A stretch of 64,000 bases of DNA from Luteimonas sp. BLCC-B24 (GTDB lineage Bacteria; Pseudomonadota; Gammaproteobacteria; Xanthomonadales; Xanthomonadaceae): NCBI RefSeq assembly GCF_028550595.1, contig NZ_JAQQGN010000006.1, positions 62,001-126,000 of the forward strand, in the 5' to 3' direction. A program made the position numbers and the translations under genes. Positions 10,284-18,950 of this stretch are shown here, piece after piece; position 1 is the stretch's first letter; every line of letters starts with the position of its first letter. Under the pieces are notes generated by a model. The model was not told where the DNA came from. It was given only the letters and a program-made list of their open reading frames with translations, and searched no databases.

Positions 10284-11818
10284 CGTGCCGCCGCGCGTTC
10301 GCCGGTGACGATGAGATCGCCCTCGGCCAGGTTGCCGGTGACTTCGGTCATGCTGCCGTCGCTCGCTCCGAGGCGGACCTGCACCGGCTCACGACGGCCG
10401 TCGACGAGGCGATACACGGTGACGCGGGTCGCGCCGACGGTGCCGGCGAGCGTGCGCGTCCACGTGGCCCGCTGCTCCGCATCGAGGGTCGCGACGAAGC
10501 CTGCGAAGGTCTGCTGGAACCGGTCCATCATGCGCTGGCGGATCTGCGCCTGCACCGCCGGATCGCTGCGTCCACCGCCGCCCGACCCGCCCATGCCCAT
10601 GCCCGGTGGCGGGCCACCCGCACCGCCCGGTCGCGCGCCGCCGCCCTGTCCGCCGCTGCGGCCGGCCTGCTGGCGCTCGCGCATGGTCGCCAGCGCGGCG
10701 TCGAATGCCGCCTGCTGGGTCGCATCGAGGTCCATCGCGGCGGCGGCCGCGGTCAGGTCGTCGATCAACCCTCCGCCCCGCGGCGCACTGCCCCCGGACG
10801 CCGGAGCCGGCGCCGACGCGGCGATCTGGTCGGCGTCCGCCGGCCGGTAGCGCAGCGCGGCGTTGGCGACCCGCAGCACGTCCGCGCGGTTGCTGACCTC
10901 GATCTCGGCGTTCACCGTCAGCCCCGGCAGCAGCGTGCCGTCGGCGTTGTCGACGGACACGACCACCGGGTAGGTGACGACGTTGTTGGTGGTCGTCGCC
11001 GCCAGCCGCACCTGCTCCACCGTGCCCTGGAAACGGCGGTCGTTGAACGCATCGGCGGTGAAGCTCACCGACTGGCCCTCGCGCACCTGGCCGATGTCGG
11101 CTTCGTCCACCGCGAGCTCGATGCGCATCTTGCTGAGGTCCTCGGCGATCGTGAACAGCTCCGGCGCCTGCAGGCTGGCCGCGACCGTCTGCCCCGGTTC
11201 GATCGAGCGGGTGAGGATGGTGCCGTCGACCGGTGAGCGGATCACCGTGCGTTCGAGGTTGATGCGCGAGGTCTGGGTCGAGGCGGTCTGCTGGGTGATC
11301 TGGGCCTCGGCCGACGCTGCCTGGGCGCGTGCCTGGTCGAGCGTCGCGCGCGCCAGATCGACATCGCTACGGGCGATGAGCTGCTGCTCGACGAGATCCG
11401 ACTTGCGCGCGTAATCGAGTTCCGCGTTGCGCAGGCTCGCCCGGGCCTGGGCCAACGACGCACGCGCGCTGCTGATCTGCGCCGCGCCCTGCTCGATCTG
11501 CGCCTGGTAGGTCGCCGGATCGATCCGGGCCAGCACCTGGCCCTGCTCGACGGTGTCGTTGAAGTCCACCAGCACCTCGGTGATCAACCCCGAAATCTGG
11601 CTGCCGACGGTCACCGTGGACGTGGCGCTGAGCGTGCCCGTGGCCGAGATCACCACGCGGATGTCGCCCCGTTCCACCGGCGTGGTGCGCCAGGCGTCCT
11701 CGGCGCTGCCGGCGCCGCGCTGGTACCAGACCCACAGACCGGCCGCGACGACCGCGGCGACGACGATGACGGGAACGAAGCGCGGCACACCGCGGCGGGG
11801 CTTGGGACGGGTCGACAT
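10280..11818 (-). CDS. MacA-like periplasmic adaptor (HlyD/RND family) with Gly-rich insertion
   Basis: This 512-residue protein is longer than the roughly 370-400 residues of MacA. A signal anchor spans about residues 14-32. It is followed by a biotinyl-lipoyl half motif (VGSQISGLITEV), an alpha hairpin at about 105-190, the second half (IRSPVDGTIL) and a beta barrel to about 325. Residues about 326-463 are an extra segment (two helices with LDATQQ and LDAEQR around a Gly/Pro/Met-rich linker) placed before the last strands. The adaptor would link the inner-membrane ABC complex to a TolC-like channel. The ATG at 11818 is chosen over an in-frame TTG at 11842. Confidence 0.9.
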   Translation of the reverse strand: MSTRPKPRRGVPRFVPVIVVAAVVAAGLWVWYQRGAGSAEDAWRTTPVERGDIRVVISATGTLSATSTVTVGSQISGLITEVLVDFNDTVEQGQVLARIDPATYQAQIEQGAAQISSARASLAQARASLRNAELDYARKSDLVEQQLIARSDVDLARATLDQARAQAASAEAQITQQTASTQTSRINLERTVIRSPVDGTILTRSIEPGQTVAASLQAPELFTIAEDLSKMRIELAVDEADIGQVREGQSVSFTADAFNDRRFQGTVEQVRLAATTTNNVVTYPVVVSVDNADGTLLPGLTVNAEIEVSNRADVLRVANAALRYRPADADQIAASAPAPASGGSAPRGGGLIDDLTAAAAAMDLDATQQAAFDAALATMRERQQAGRSGGQGGGARPGGAGGPPPGMGMGGSGGGGRSDPAVQAQIRQRMMDRFQQTFAGFVATLDAEQRATWTRTLAGTVGATRVTVYRLVDGRREPVQVRLGASDGSMTEVTGNLAEGDLIVTGERAAAR

Positions 11819-11925
11819 GGGCAGGTTCTTGGCGGGCAACACAGCAGGCTAACGCACGGCTCGCACGGGAGTTGACCCGCCGCCAGGTTTTTCGCCGCGC
11901 GCGCGGTCCAGGCCCACGACGCCGT

Positions 11926-13239
11926 TCAGAGCAGGCGTTCGGCCAGCACGATGGTGACCGTCGTGCCCTCGTCGGGCGTGCTCTCGAGGGCAACCGGCCA
12001 GCCGAAACGCGTGCCGAGGCGGCGCACGATCGACAGGCCGATTCCCTTGCCGGCCTGACTGAAGGGATCGGCGCGGAAGAACGGGTCGTACACACGCTGC
12101 AGCACCTCGGGCGACATGCCGATGCCGGTATCGCGCACGATGATGCGGTCGCGATCGACCACGATGTCCACGCCGCCGCGCTCGGTGAACGCCCAGGCGT
12201 TGCGCAGCAGATGGCCGAGCATCACCCCGAGCACGCGCGGCGGGGCCTCCAGCTTCGGACGCGCCTGGACGTCGATCTGCAATGCGAGCTGCTTGCTCTC
12301 GAACAGCGGGCGCACCTTGTCGACTTCCTCCTCGACGATCTCGAGCACGTCGAAGATCTCGCTCTGCGGCATCACGCCGCGTTCGCGGGCGAGCACCAGC
12401 AGCGCATCGATCACCGCCTCCATGTCCTGGCTGGCGCGGCGGATGCGCAGCAGCGGACGCTGCTGGTGCGGCGGCGTCGACGGGTCGGACGCGATCATGT
12501 CGCTGGCGACGCGGATCACCGTCAGCGGCGTGCGCAGTTCGTGACTCGCGTCGCGGGTGAACTCGCGCTCGCGGCGCACGAACGCACCGATGCGCTCGCC
12601 CAGGCCATGCAGGGCGTTCGACAGCGCCTGGGCCTCGCGGCCGACGCCCTCGCGCGGCTCGAGCGGTGCGGGAATGCCCTCGTCGTCACCGGAGGGATTC
12701 CAGCGCCCCACCTCGTCGGCCAGCTGGTGGATCGGCAGCACCATGCGCTTCGACGTGCGGTAGGTGAGCCAGGACACGACGAAGATGGTGGCGAGCGTCA
12801 GCAGCGCCAGCCCGCCGGCCGCCAGGGCCAGCAGGCGGTCGAACAGCGACATCGAGGTGGCGAGGTAGAGCGTGCCGGCCTCGCGGCGATCGACCAGAAG
12901 CACGCCTTCGGTGTCGCGCCGGTCGGAGAAGCCTTCCGGCGCGTCCTTGAACCAGACCAGATTGGCGATGGCCCGTTCGCCGACCAGGATGCTGTCGTAC
13001 GGTCCGCCGTCGGCGGGCACGAAATAGCCCTGGATGTTGACGCCGTAGGGCGGCGGGTACGCCGCGTCGGTGCCGCGCGCGCGCCAGTAGGCTTCGGCTT
13101 CGGCCCGCAGCCACTGGCGCGCGACGACCTCGCGGCCGACCAGCGCCGCGGCCATCACGCACACGATCAGCGTGATGCCGGCGACGACCGCCTGCAGCGT
13201 GAACGCATCGCGGATGCGATTGGGAAGGCCCTGCGGCAT
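11926..13239 (-). CDS. Two-component sensor histidine kinase
   Basis: This 437-residue membrane kinase has helices at about residues 15-36 and 134-160 flanking a roughly 100-residue periplasmic sensor region rich in Tyr and Pro. The phosphoacceptor histidine is His233 in ASHELRTPLTV, followed by the N box (HLLRNAWAF), G1 (VRDTGIGM) and G2 (GKGIGLSIV). It lies 23 bases after the response regulator gene, its evident partner. Downstream, after 107 bases, come the three exporter genes in the same direction. The signal is unknown; the link to an exporter suggests envelope stress or a toxic compound. Confidence 0.93.
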   Translation of the reverse strand: MPQGLPNRIRDAFTLQAVVAGITLIVCVMAAALVGREVVARQWLRAEAEAYWRARGTDAAYPPPYGVNIQGYFVPADGGPYDSILVGERAIANLVWFKDAPEGFSDRRDTEGVLLVDRREAGTLYLATSMSLFDRLLALAAGGLALLTLATIFVVSWLTYRTSKRMVLPIHQLADEVGRWNPSGDDEGIPAPLEPREGVGREAQALSNALHGLGERIGAFVRREREFTRDASHELRTPLTVIRVASDMIASDPSTPPHQQRPLLRIRRASQDMEAVIDALLVLARERGVMPQSEIFDVLEIVEEEVDKVRPLFESKQLALQIDVQARPKLEAPPRVLGVMLGHLLRNAWAFTERGGVDIVVDRDRIIVRDTGIGMSPEVLQRVYDPFFRADPFSQAGKGIGLSIVRRLGTRFGWPVALESTPDEGTTVTIVLAERLL

Positions 13240-13262
13240 CGGACAGCCCGTGGACGCCGGCC

Positions 13263-13976
13263 TCAGGCCGGCGACTGCTCGATGTCCGCGATCCGGTAAC
13301 CGGCGCTCTGGACCGTGTGCAGCAACTGCTTGTCGTAGGGCTTGTCGATGATCTTGCGCAGGTTGTAGAGGTGGCTGCGCAGCGTGTCGGAGTCGGGCAG
13401 GCTGTTGCCCCAGATCTCGCGTTCGATCTCCTGGCGGTTCACCACGCGCGGCGATTCACGCATCAGGATCGTCAGCAGCTTCATGCCGATCGGCGAGAGC
13501 TGCAGTTCGATGCCGCCGCGGGTGGCGCGCATGCTGGCCGGATCCAGTACGAGATCGGCGACCTTCAGGACTTCCGACCCCACCTGACGGCGCTCGCGAC
13601 GGATCAGCGCACGCAGGCGCGCCTCGAGTTCCTGGATCGCGAAGGGCTTGGTGAGGTAGTCGTCCGCACCCGAGCTCAGGCCGGTCAGCTTCTCGTCCAG
13701 GGTGTCACGCGCGGTGAGCATCAGCACCGGCGTCGACTTGCGCGCGTCTTCGCGCAGTCGCTTGCAGACCTCGATGCCGTCCAGTCGGGGCAGCATCAGG
13801 TCGAGCACGATCACGTCATAGCTGTTCTCGGTGGCCAGGCGATACCCGTCCAGGCCGTCGGCGGCGTAATCGACCTCGAAACCGCGGCCCTCGAGGTACT
13901 CGCCCACCATCTCGGAGATATTGCGGTTGTCCTCGACGATGAGGACGAGTCCTCCTGGCTCCTGACCTGCACGCAT
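13263..13976 (-). CDS. OmpR/PhoB-family response regulator
   Basis: This 237-residue protein has a receiver domain with acidic pocket in VEDNRN, phosphorylated Asp in VLDLMLPRLDG, Thr/Ser in MLTARD and Lys in YLTKPF, followed by a winged-helix DNA-binding domain ending in HTVQSAGYRI. I chose the ATG at 13976, which has GGAG five bases upstream; an ATG at 13997 would add seven residues. It is first in the regulator-kinase(-exporter) run and would control transcription after phosphorylation by the adjacent kinase. A direct repeat upstream (14011-14059) could be its own binding site. Confidence 0.94.
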   Translation of the reverse strand: MRAGQEPGGLVLIVEDNRNISEMVGEYLEGRGFEVDYAADGLDGYRLATENSYDVIVLDLMLPRLDGIEVCKRLREDARKSTPVLMLTARDTLDEKLTGLSSGADDYLTKPFAIQELEARLRALIRRERRQVGSEVLKVADLVLDPASMRATRGGIELQLSPIGMKLLTILMRESPRVVNRQEIEREIWGNSLPDSDTLRSHLYNLRKIIDKPYDKQLLHTVQSAGYRIADIEQSPA

Positions 13977-14010
13977 AACGGCTCCGGTGAATGACATGGT
14001 GGATTAATCT

Positions 14011-14059
14011 TTGTGAAGATAGGGGTCGACCGGTGCAGGACTTGTGAAGATTCGGGTCG
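14011..14059. repeat. 18-bp direct repeat between the response regulator and DUF486 genes
   Basis: Two copies, 14011-14028 and 14042-14059, match at 16 of 18 positions (TTGTGAAGAT followed by two variable bases and GGGTCG) and start 31 bp apart, about three helical turns. They lie in the 137-base divergent gap, where an OmpR-type dimer might bind side by side. Binding is inferred only from position and pattern. Confidence 0.5.
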
Positions 14060-14113
14060 CGGCCGCAGTATCCGCGGGCCCGAACGCCTCTCTCCTGCTG
14101 TCCGGATCCCCCC

Positions 14114-14458
14114 ATGCACGGCTACGAACGGTTCCTCCCCATCCTGCTGTTGGTCGGCTCGAACATCTTCATGACGTTCGCCTGGTACGGCCATCTGAAG
14201 TACCGCAGCGTGCCGATCCTGACCGTCATCGTGGTCAGCTGGGGCATCGCCTTCTTCGAATACCTGCTGATGGTGCCGGCGAACCGCATCGGCGCCGCGG
14301 TCTATTCCGCGCCGCAGCTCAAGGGCATGCAGGAGGTGATCACCCTGCTGGTGTTCGCGGGCTTCTCGACCTGGTATCTCGGCCAGCCGCTGAAGTGGAA
14401 CCACTGGGCGGGGTTCGCGCTGATCGTGGTCGCCGCCTGGCTGATCTTTCTGGAATGA
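14114..14458 (+). CDS. DMT family protein (DUF486)
   Basis: This 114-residue membrane protein has four hydrophobic helices and matches the small DUF486 family, a single-repeat relative of drug/metabolite transporters that probably works as a dimer. Recognisable segments are FMTFAWYGHLKY near residue 20, ISWGIAFFEYLL-like sequence near 42 and QLKGMQEVI near 68. No transported substrate is known. It is divergent from the response regulator gene across the 18-bp direct repeat. No clear ribosome-binding site precedes the ATG. Confidence 0.85.
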   Translation: MHGYERFLPILLLVGSNIFMTFAWYGHLKYRSVPILTVIVVSWGIAFFEYLLMVPANRIGAAVYSAPQLKGMQEVITLLVFAGFSTWYLGQPLKWNHWAGFALIVVAAWLIFLE

Positions 14459-14467
14459 GCGCCGGCC

Positions 14468-14770
14468 TCAGAAGCGGATGCGACCGCGCAGGATGTCCTT
14501 GAACATCACCCAGTCGCCGATGAACGAGTAGATGGGGTGCTTGAACGTGGCGGGGCGGTTCTTCTCGAAGAAGAAATGCCCGACCCACGCGAAGCCGTAG
14601 CCGCAGACCAGCGCGGCCAGCGCCCACCCGCCGCTGCGCTGCCACAGTGCGACGCCGAGCAGGACCAGCACGCCGCAGCTGCCGATGAAATGCAGGCGTC
14701 GCGAGACCGGGTGCGTGTGCTCGGCGAGATAGAAGGGATAGAACTCGCGGAAGCTGGCGAAACGGCGCAT
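14468..14770 (-). CDS. DUF962 (Mpo1-like) family membrane protein
   Basis: This 100-residue protein belongs to the DUF962 family. The family pattern is clear: FREFYPFYLAEH near residue 5, a hydrophobic hairpin, then GHFFFEKNRPATF and YSFIGDW. The yeast relative Mpo1 is an iron-dependent 2-hydroxy fatty acid dioxygenase and its conserved histidines are of this type, so a lipid-oxidation role is possible but unproven here. The ATG at 14770 is preceded by GGAGA at good spacing; the longer frame is discarded. Confidence 0.85.
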   Translation of the reverse strand: MRRFASFREFYPFYLAEHTHPVSRRLHFIGSCGVLVLLGVALWQRSGGWALAALVCGYGFAWVGHFFFEKNRPATFKHPIYSFIGDWVMFKDILRGRIRF

Positions 14771-14827
14771 GTGTTCTCCCGGAGCGCGCGGTCGGTGCGT
14801 CATTGATCGCACCGGCATCTGCATGCG

Positions 14828-15160
14828 TCAACCGGCTCCGCCCGTGCGCGGCGCGAACATGATCACCGCCATGCCGCCCAGACACAGGGCGGCGCCGAGC
14901 AGATCCCAGCGGCTCGGCGCCAGCCCGTCCACCCGCCACAGCCACAGCAGCGCGACCGCGACGTACACGCCGCCGTACGCCGCATACACGCGCCCGGATG
15001 CCGTGGGATGCAGGCTCAGCAGCCACACGAATGCCGCCAACGCGACGGCTGCCGGCAGCAGCAGCCACGCACTGCCGTCCTTGCGCAGCCACAGCCAGGG
15101 CAGATAGCAGCCGACGATCTCGAAGAACGCGGTCGCGACGAACAGCAGCAGCGTCTTCAA
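14828..15160 (-). CDS. ynfA: YnfA family (UPF0060) membrane protein
   Basis: This 110-residue protein has four transmembrane helices with the UPF0060 pattern [16 protein letters not shown] near residue 10, [11 protein letters not shown] near 60 and a last helix. YnfA proteins are small-multidrug-resistance-like, and some have been linked to efflux. The start is a TTG at 15160, which overlaps the mazG stop (TTGA) and gives the family N-terminus (M)KTLLLF. Translation is therefore probably coupled to mazG. Confidence 0.85.
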   Translation of the reverse strand: MKTLLLFVATAFFEIVGCYLPWLWLRKDGSAWLLLPAAVALAAFVWLLSLHPTASGRVYAAYGGVYVAVALLWLWRVDGLAPSRWDLLGAALCLGGMAVIMFAPRTGGAG

Positions 15161-15984
15161 GGGCGGCGTTCGGCCTGCTTGGCGCGATGCCAGTACCCGT
15201 CCTGCGCGTCCAGCGACTGGCCCGAGAGCGGCTGCCCGTCGGCCTCGGCCATCGCTTCCATCGCACGGAAACGCCGCTCGAACTTGTGGTTCGCGCGGCG
15301 CAGCGCCGCGCCGACGTCGACCTTGGCGTGACGGGCGAGATTCGCAGCGACGAACAGCAGGTCGCCGAGTTCTTCCTCCAGCCGGTCCTGCGCCGCGGCG
15401 TCGTCGGGATCGGCCACAACCGCAGCGAACTCGGCGCGCACCTCCTCGATTTCCTCGTGCAGCTTGTCGATCACCGGCGCCGGACCGGGCCAGTCGAAGC
15501 CGACACGCGCGGCGCGCGCCTGCAGTTTCACCGCGCGCTGCCACTCGGGCAGCCCGCGGGCGATGCCGGCCAGCGCAGACGTGTCGGGATCGCCCGCCGC
15601 CGCGCGCTCGCCGCGCTTGATGGCATCCCAGTTGCGCAGCACGGTGTCGGCATCACCGGCCTCCGCGTCGCCGAAGATGTGCGGGTGCCGGCGGATCATC
15701 TTGTCGCTGATCGCATCGACCACATCGCCGAAGCCGAACGCGCCCTGCTCCTGCGCCATCTGCGCGTGGAACACCACCTGGAGCAACAGGTCGCCGAGCT
15801 CGTCGCACAGGCCTGGCAGATCACCGCGATCGATCGCATCGGCGACCTCGTAGGCTTCCTCGATCGTGTACGCCGCGATCGACGCGAAATCCTGTTCGAG
15901 ATCCCAGGGGCAGCCCCGCTGCGGGTCGCGCAGGCGCGCCATGATGCCGAGGATGCGCTGGATGTCGCCGGGGGCGTCGGTCAC
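15157..15984 (-). CDS. mazG: Nucleoside triphosphate pyrophosphohydrolase MazG
   Basis: This 275-residue protein is the two-domain MazG that hydrolyses NTPs and dNTPs to monophosphates plus pyrophosphate. The first domain carries CPWDLEQDF near residue 25 and [10 protein letters not shown] with [14 protein letters not shown]-type acidic metal ligands; the second repeats the pattern ([19 protein letters not shown]). The GTG at 15984 has AGGAG six bases upstream, better than the longer frame to 16032. A TACAAT -10-like box at 16031-16036 lies about 47 bases upstream. Confidence 0.95.
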   Translation of the reverse strand: MTDAPGDIQRILGIMARLRDPQRGCPWDLEQDFASIAAYTIEEAYEVADAIDRGDLPGLCDELGDLLLQVVFHAQMAQEQGAFGFGDVVDAISDKMIRRHPHIFGDAEAGDADTVLRNWDAIKRGERAAAGDPDTSALAGIARGLPEWQRAVKLQARAARVGFDWPGPAPVIDKLHEEIEEVRAEFAAVVADPDDAAAQDRLEEELGDLLFVAANLARHAKVDVGAALRRANHKFERRFRAMEAMAEADGQPLSGQSLDAQDGYWHRAKQAERRP

Positions 15985-16030
15985 GTCGGACTCCTGGGAA
16001 CGAGGGCGGACGCCTCGATCGAGGCCACGC

Positions 16031-16036
16031 ATTGTA
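16031..16036 (-). promoter_or_regulatory. Candidate -10 element for mazG
   Basis: TACAAT on the minus strand lies 47 bases before the chosen mazG start. No good -35 match is visible at 17 bp, as with most other promoters inferred here. Confidence 0.35.
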
Positions 16037-16118
16037 GAAGCGGGGCGCGCGCGTGCGGCTCACCGGTGTCGGGTCGTGACCGCCCGAACCCGCCCGTGCA
16101 CGCCTCGACGCGCGCGGC

Positions 16119-16937
16119 TCAGCCCGGGAGCCAGTCGCGCCACGGCAGGGACGGATCGCCGAGCGCGATGAAGTCCCCGTTGAGCAGGGAATCGCGCTGG
16201 TTGTAGCGGAAGGGCCGGCCGGCCGGATCGAGCACCACGCCGCCCGCGCCTTCGAGAATCGCCTGGCCGGCCGCGGTATCCCATTCGCTGGTCGGGCCGA
16301 ACCGGGGATACACGTCCAGCGCCCCCTCGGCCAGCCGGCAGAATTTCAGCGACGACCCCAGCGGCATCGGCTCGGTCTTGCCGATCCGCGCGAGCAGCGC
16401 GGTCGTGCGCGGATCGCGGTGCGAGCGGCTGGCCGCGACACGCAGCGGCGCCACGCCCTCGAACCGCCGGGCACGGAGCCGGGTGTCGACCGCACCGTCG
16501 CGGCGCCAGGCGCCCACCCCGGGCGCGCCGTGCCACAGCGTGCCGGTGACCGGCGCCTGGATCACGCCGAACACCGCGACGCCGTGCTCGATCAGCGCGA
16601 TGTTCACCGAGAACTCGCCGTTGCGCTTGACGAACTCACGCGTGCCGTCGAGCGGATCGACCAGCCACATCCGCGTCCAGCGGCGACGCGTGTCCAGTGC
16701 GACGCTCTCGGCCGATTCTTCCGACAGCACGGGAATGTCGGGCGTCAGCCGCGACAGGCCGTCGACGATCACGTGGTGTGCGGCGAGATCGGCTGCGGTC
16801 ACCGGGCTGGCATCGGCCTTGCGGATCACGTCGAACGCACCGGCGTAGACATCCAGAATGGCCGCGGCCGCCGCATGGGCGATCGCGATCACGCCGTCGC
16901 GCGTGCGCGCATCGAGTGCGGCGGCGGCATCAGCCAC
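16119..16937 (-). CDS. cysQ: 3'(2'),5'-bisphosphate nucleotidase CysQ
   Basis: This 272-residue inositol-monophosphatase-fold enzyme removes the 3' phosphate of adenosine 3',5'-bisphosphate formed during sulfate assimilation. The metal site is visible in SEES near residue 73, VDPLDGTREFVKRNGEF near 92 and EWDTAAGQAILE near 212. The start is a GTG at 16937, overlapping the 3' end of nudE by eight bases. No ATG is available close by. cysQ and nudE are neighbours in other gammaproteobacteria too. Confidence 0.95.
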   Translation of the reverse strand: MADAAAALDARTRDGVIAIAHAAAAAILDVYAGAFDVIRKADASPVTAADLAAHHVIVDGLSRLTPDIPVLSEESAESVALDTRRRWTRMWLVDPLDGTREFVKRNGEFSVNIALIEHGVAVFGVIQAPVTGTLWHGAPGVGAWRRDGAVDTRLRARRFEGVAPLRVAASRSHRDPRTTALLARIGKTEPMPLGSSLKFCRLAEGALDVYPRFGPTSEWDTAAGQAILEGAGGVVLDPAGRPFRYNQRDSLLNGDFIALGDPSLPWRDWLPG

Positions 16938-17481
16938 CGTGGTGCTGCAGCCAGTCGCGGGCCATGTACAGCGCCGCGATCGAACGGCCCTCGGAGAAAT
17001 CCTCGCGCAGCACCAGTTCGTGCAGCGCGTCGAGCTTCCACGGCACCACCTCGAGCTCTTCGGGTTCGTCGCCCGCCAGACGTTCGGGATACAGGTCGCG
17101 CGCCAGCACCAGGGTGGCCTGATGGCTCATGTAGGTCGGCGCCAGCGACAACATGCGCAGCGCATCGAGGCGGCGGGCGCCGTAGCCGGCCTCTTCCTTC
17201 AGCTCGCGGTCGGCGGCCTCGATCGGCGTCTCGCCCGCATCGATGCGGCCCTTGACCAGGCCCAGCTCGTAACGATGCATGCCGGCCGCGTATTCCCGCA
17301 CCAGCAGCACGGTGTCGGCATCGAGCATCGGCACCACGATCACCGCGCCATGGCCGCGGCCATGCAGCCGCTCGTAGAGACGGCGTTCGCCGTTGGAGAA
17401 CTCCAGGTCCAGCCGCTCCATGCGGTAGGGACTGGCCTCGTGTTCGACGATACCGTGGATGATCGGCAGAGGCCGGCTCAT
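16930..17481 (-). CDS. nudE: ADP compounds hydrolase NudE
   Basis: This 183-residue Nudix hydrolase acts on ADP-ribose, diadenosine polyphosphates and similar ADP compounds. The Nudix box runs from G at GRIDAGETP near residue 80 to RELKEEAGY near 92. The flanking sequences (YELGLVKGRID, LSLAPTYMSHQ) are typical of NudE. It starts with ATG and ends inside the first codons of cysQ. It is divergent from bioA, 65 bases away. Confidence 0.95.
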   Translation of the reverse strand: MSRPLPIIHGIVEHEASPYRMERLDLEFSNGERRLYERLHGRGHGAVIVVPMLDADTVLLVREYAAGMHRYELGLVKGRIDAGETPIEAADRELKEEAGYGARRLDALRMLSLAPTYMSHQATLVLARDLYPERLAGDEPEELEVVPWKLDALHELVLREDFSEGRSIAALYMARDWLQHHGG

Positions 17482-17534
17482 GCCACTGCGCCCGATGGCG
17501 CAGGCCCACGACGACCACGGGATCGGCGAGCGGC

Positions 17535-17540
17535 GATAAT
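17535..17540 (+). promoter_or_regulatory. Candidate -10 element for bioA, placed for a leaderless mRNA
   Basis: GATAAT ends six bases before the ATG at 17547. With the usual spacing the transcript would start exactly at the A of ATG. No Shine-Dalgarno sequence is visible. The -35 region is poor. Confidence 0.4.
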
Positions 17541-17546
17541 GCGCGG

Positions 17547-18950
17547 ATGACAGGACAGATTCACGATCCGGCCATTCTAGCCGACGGCCACGACTGGCGG
17601 ACCCGCGACCTCGCCGCGGTCTGGCACCCGTGCACGCAGATGCGCGAACACCCCGACCTGCAGCCGCTGTTGCCGATCGTGCGCGGCGACGGCGCGTGGC
17701 TGATCGAGAGCGGCGGCCGCCGGATTCTCGATTCGGGCAGCAGCTGGTGGACCAATCTCCACGGCCACGCCGAGCCGCGCATCGCCGAAGCCATCGCGGC
17801 CCAGGCGCGCACGCTGGAACAGGTGATCCTCGCCGGCTGCACCCATCCGTCCGCAGTGGAACTGGCCGAACGCCTGCTCGCCGTCGCCCCGCGGGAGCCG
17901 GGCCGCCCGCCGCTGAGCAAGGTGTTCTTTGCCGACAACGGCTCGGCGGGGGTCGAGGTCGCGCTGAAGATGGCGTTCCAGTGGTTCCAGAACCGCGGCG
18001 ACGAGCCGCGCCGGACCAAGTTCGTCGCGCTGCAGAACGGCTACCACGGCGAGACGCTCGGTGCGCTCGCGGTCGGCGACATTCCCCTGTACCGCCGCGT
18101 CTACGCGCCGCTGCTGTGCGAGGCCGTGTTCGCGCCCTCGCCCGACGCCTATCTCGCGCGTCCGGGCCAGAGCGCCGCCGGCCACGCCGAAGACGCGGCG
18201 GATGCGCTGGCGCACCTGCTCGACGCGCACGCCGGCGAGGTCTGTGCGCTGATCATAGAGCCGCTGATCCAGTGCGCCGGCGGCATGCGCATGCACGATC
18301 CGGTGTATCTCAAGCGCGTCCGCGAGCTGTGCGACGTACACGGCGTGTTCCTGATCGCCGACGAGATCGCGGTCGGCTTCGGCCGCACCGGCACCCTGTT
18401 CGCATGCGAGCAGGCCAGCATCCAGCCGGACCTGCTGTGCCTGTCGAAGGGCCTGACCGGCGGCTTCCTGCCGCTGTCGACGGTGCTGGCCACCCAGGCG
18501 CTGTACGACGGGTTTCTCGATGCCTCGCGCGAGCGCGCCTTCCTGCATTCGCACAGCTACACCGGCAACCCGCTGGCCTGCGCCGCGGCGCTGGCCTCGC
18601 TGGCCATCTTCGAAGCCGACGACGTGCTCGCGCGCAACCGGCGCACCGCATCGAAGATGGCGACGCTGGCCGCGCAGACCGGGGCGCACCGGCATGTCGC
18701 CGATACGCGTCAGACCGGCATGGTGGTCGCGTTCGAGCTCACCCGTGATGGCGACAAAGCCACCCCGTTCGATCCCGCGCTGCGCGTGGGGCTGCGCGCG
18801 TATCGGCACGCGGTCGAGCGCGGCGTGCTGCTGCGTCCGCTCGGCGACATCCTGTACTGGATGCCGCCCTACTGCATCAACGATGCGCAGTTGCAACTGC
18901 TGGCCGAAGCCACCGCCGAGGCCATCGAGGTGGCGACGTCATGCGCGTGA
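17547..18950 (+). CDS. bioA: Adenosylmethionine-8-amino-7-oxononanoate aminotransferase
   Basis: This 467-residue class III aminotransferase makes 7,8-diaminopelargonic acid in biotin synthesis, with S-adenosylmethionine as amino donor and PLP as cofactor. BioA marks are VWHPCTQM near residue 25, SSWWTNLHGHAEPRI near 65, the PLP Asp in IADEIAVGFGRTG and the Schiff-base lysine in LSKGLTGGFLPLS. It runs into rsmE with a ten-base overlap. bioA is far from any other biotin gene in this window. Confidence 0.97.
   Translation: MTGQIHDPAILADGHDWRTRDLAAVWHPCTQMREHPDLQPLLPIVRGDGAWLIESGGRRILDSGSSWWTNLHGHAEPRIAEAIAAQARTLEQVILAGCTHPSAVELAERLLAVAPREPGRPPLSKVFFADNGSAGVEVALKMAFQWFQNRGDEPRRTKFVALQNGYHGETLGALAVGDIPLYRRVYAPLLCEAVFAPSPDAYLARPGQSAAGHAEDAADALAHLLDAHAGEVCALIIEPLIQCAGGMRMHDPVYLKRVRELCDVHGVFLIADEIAVGFGRTGTLFACEQASIQPDLLCLSKGLTGGFLPLSTVLATQALYDGFLDASRERAFLHSHSYTGNPLACAAALASLAIFEADDVLARNRRTASKMATLAAQTGAHRHVADTRQTGMVVAFELTRDGDKATPFDPALRVGLRAYRHAVERGVLLRPLGDILYWMPPYCINDAQLQLLAEATAEAIEVATSCA

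Noticed and set aside
8308-11818. Calling the ABC genes a LolCDE system
   Set aside because: There is a single permease plus an HlyD-type adaptor, which fits MacAB-like exporters; Lol has two permease subunits and no such adaptor.
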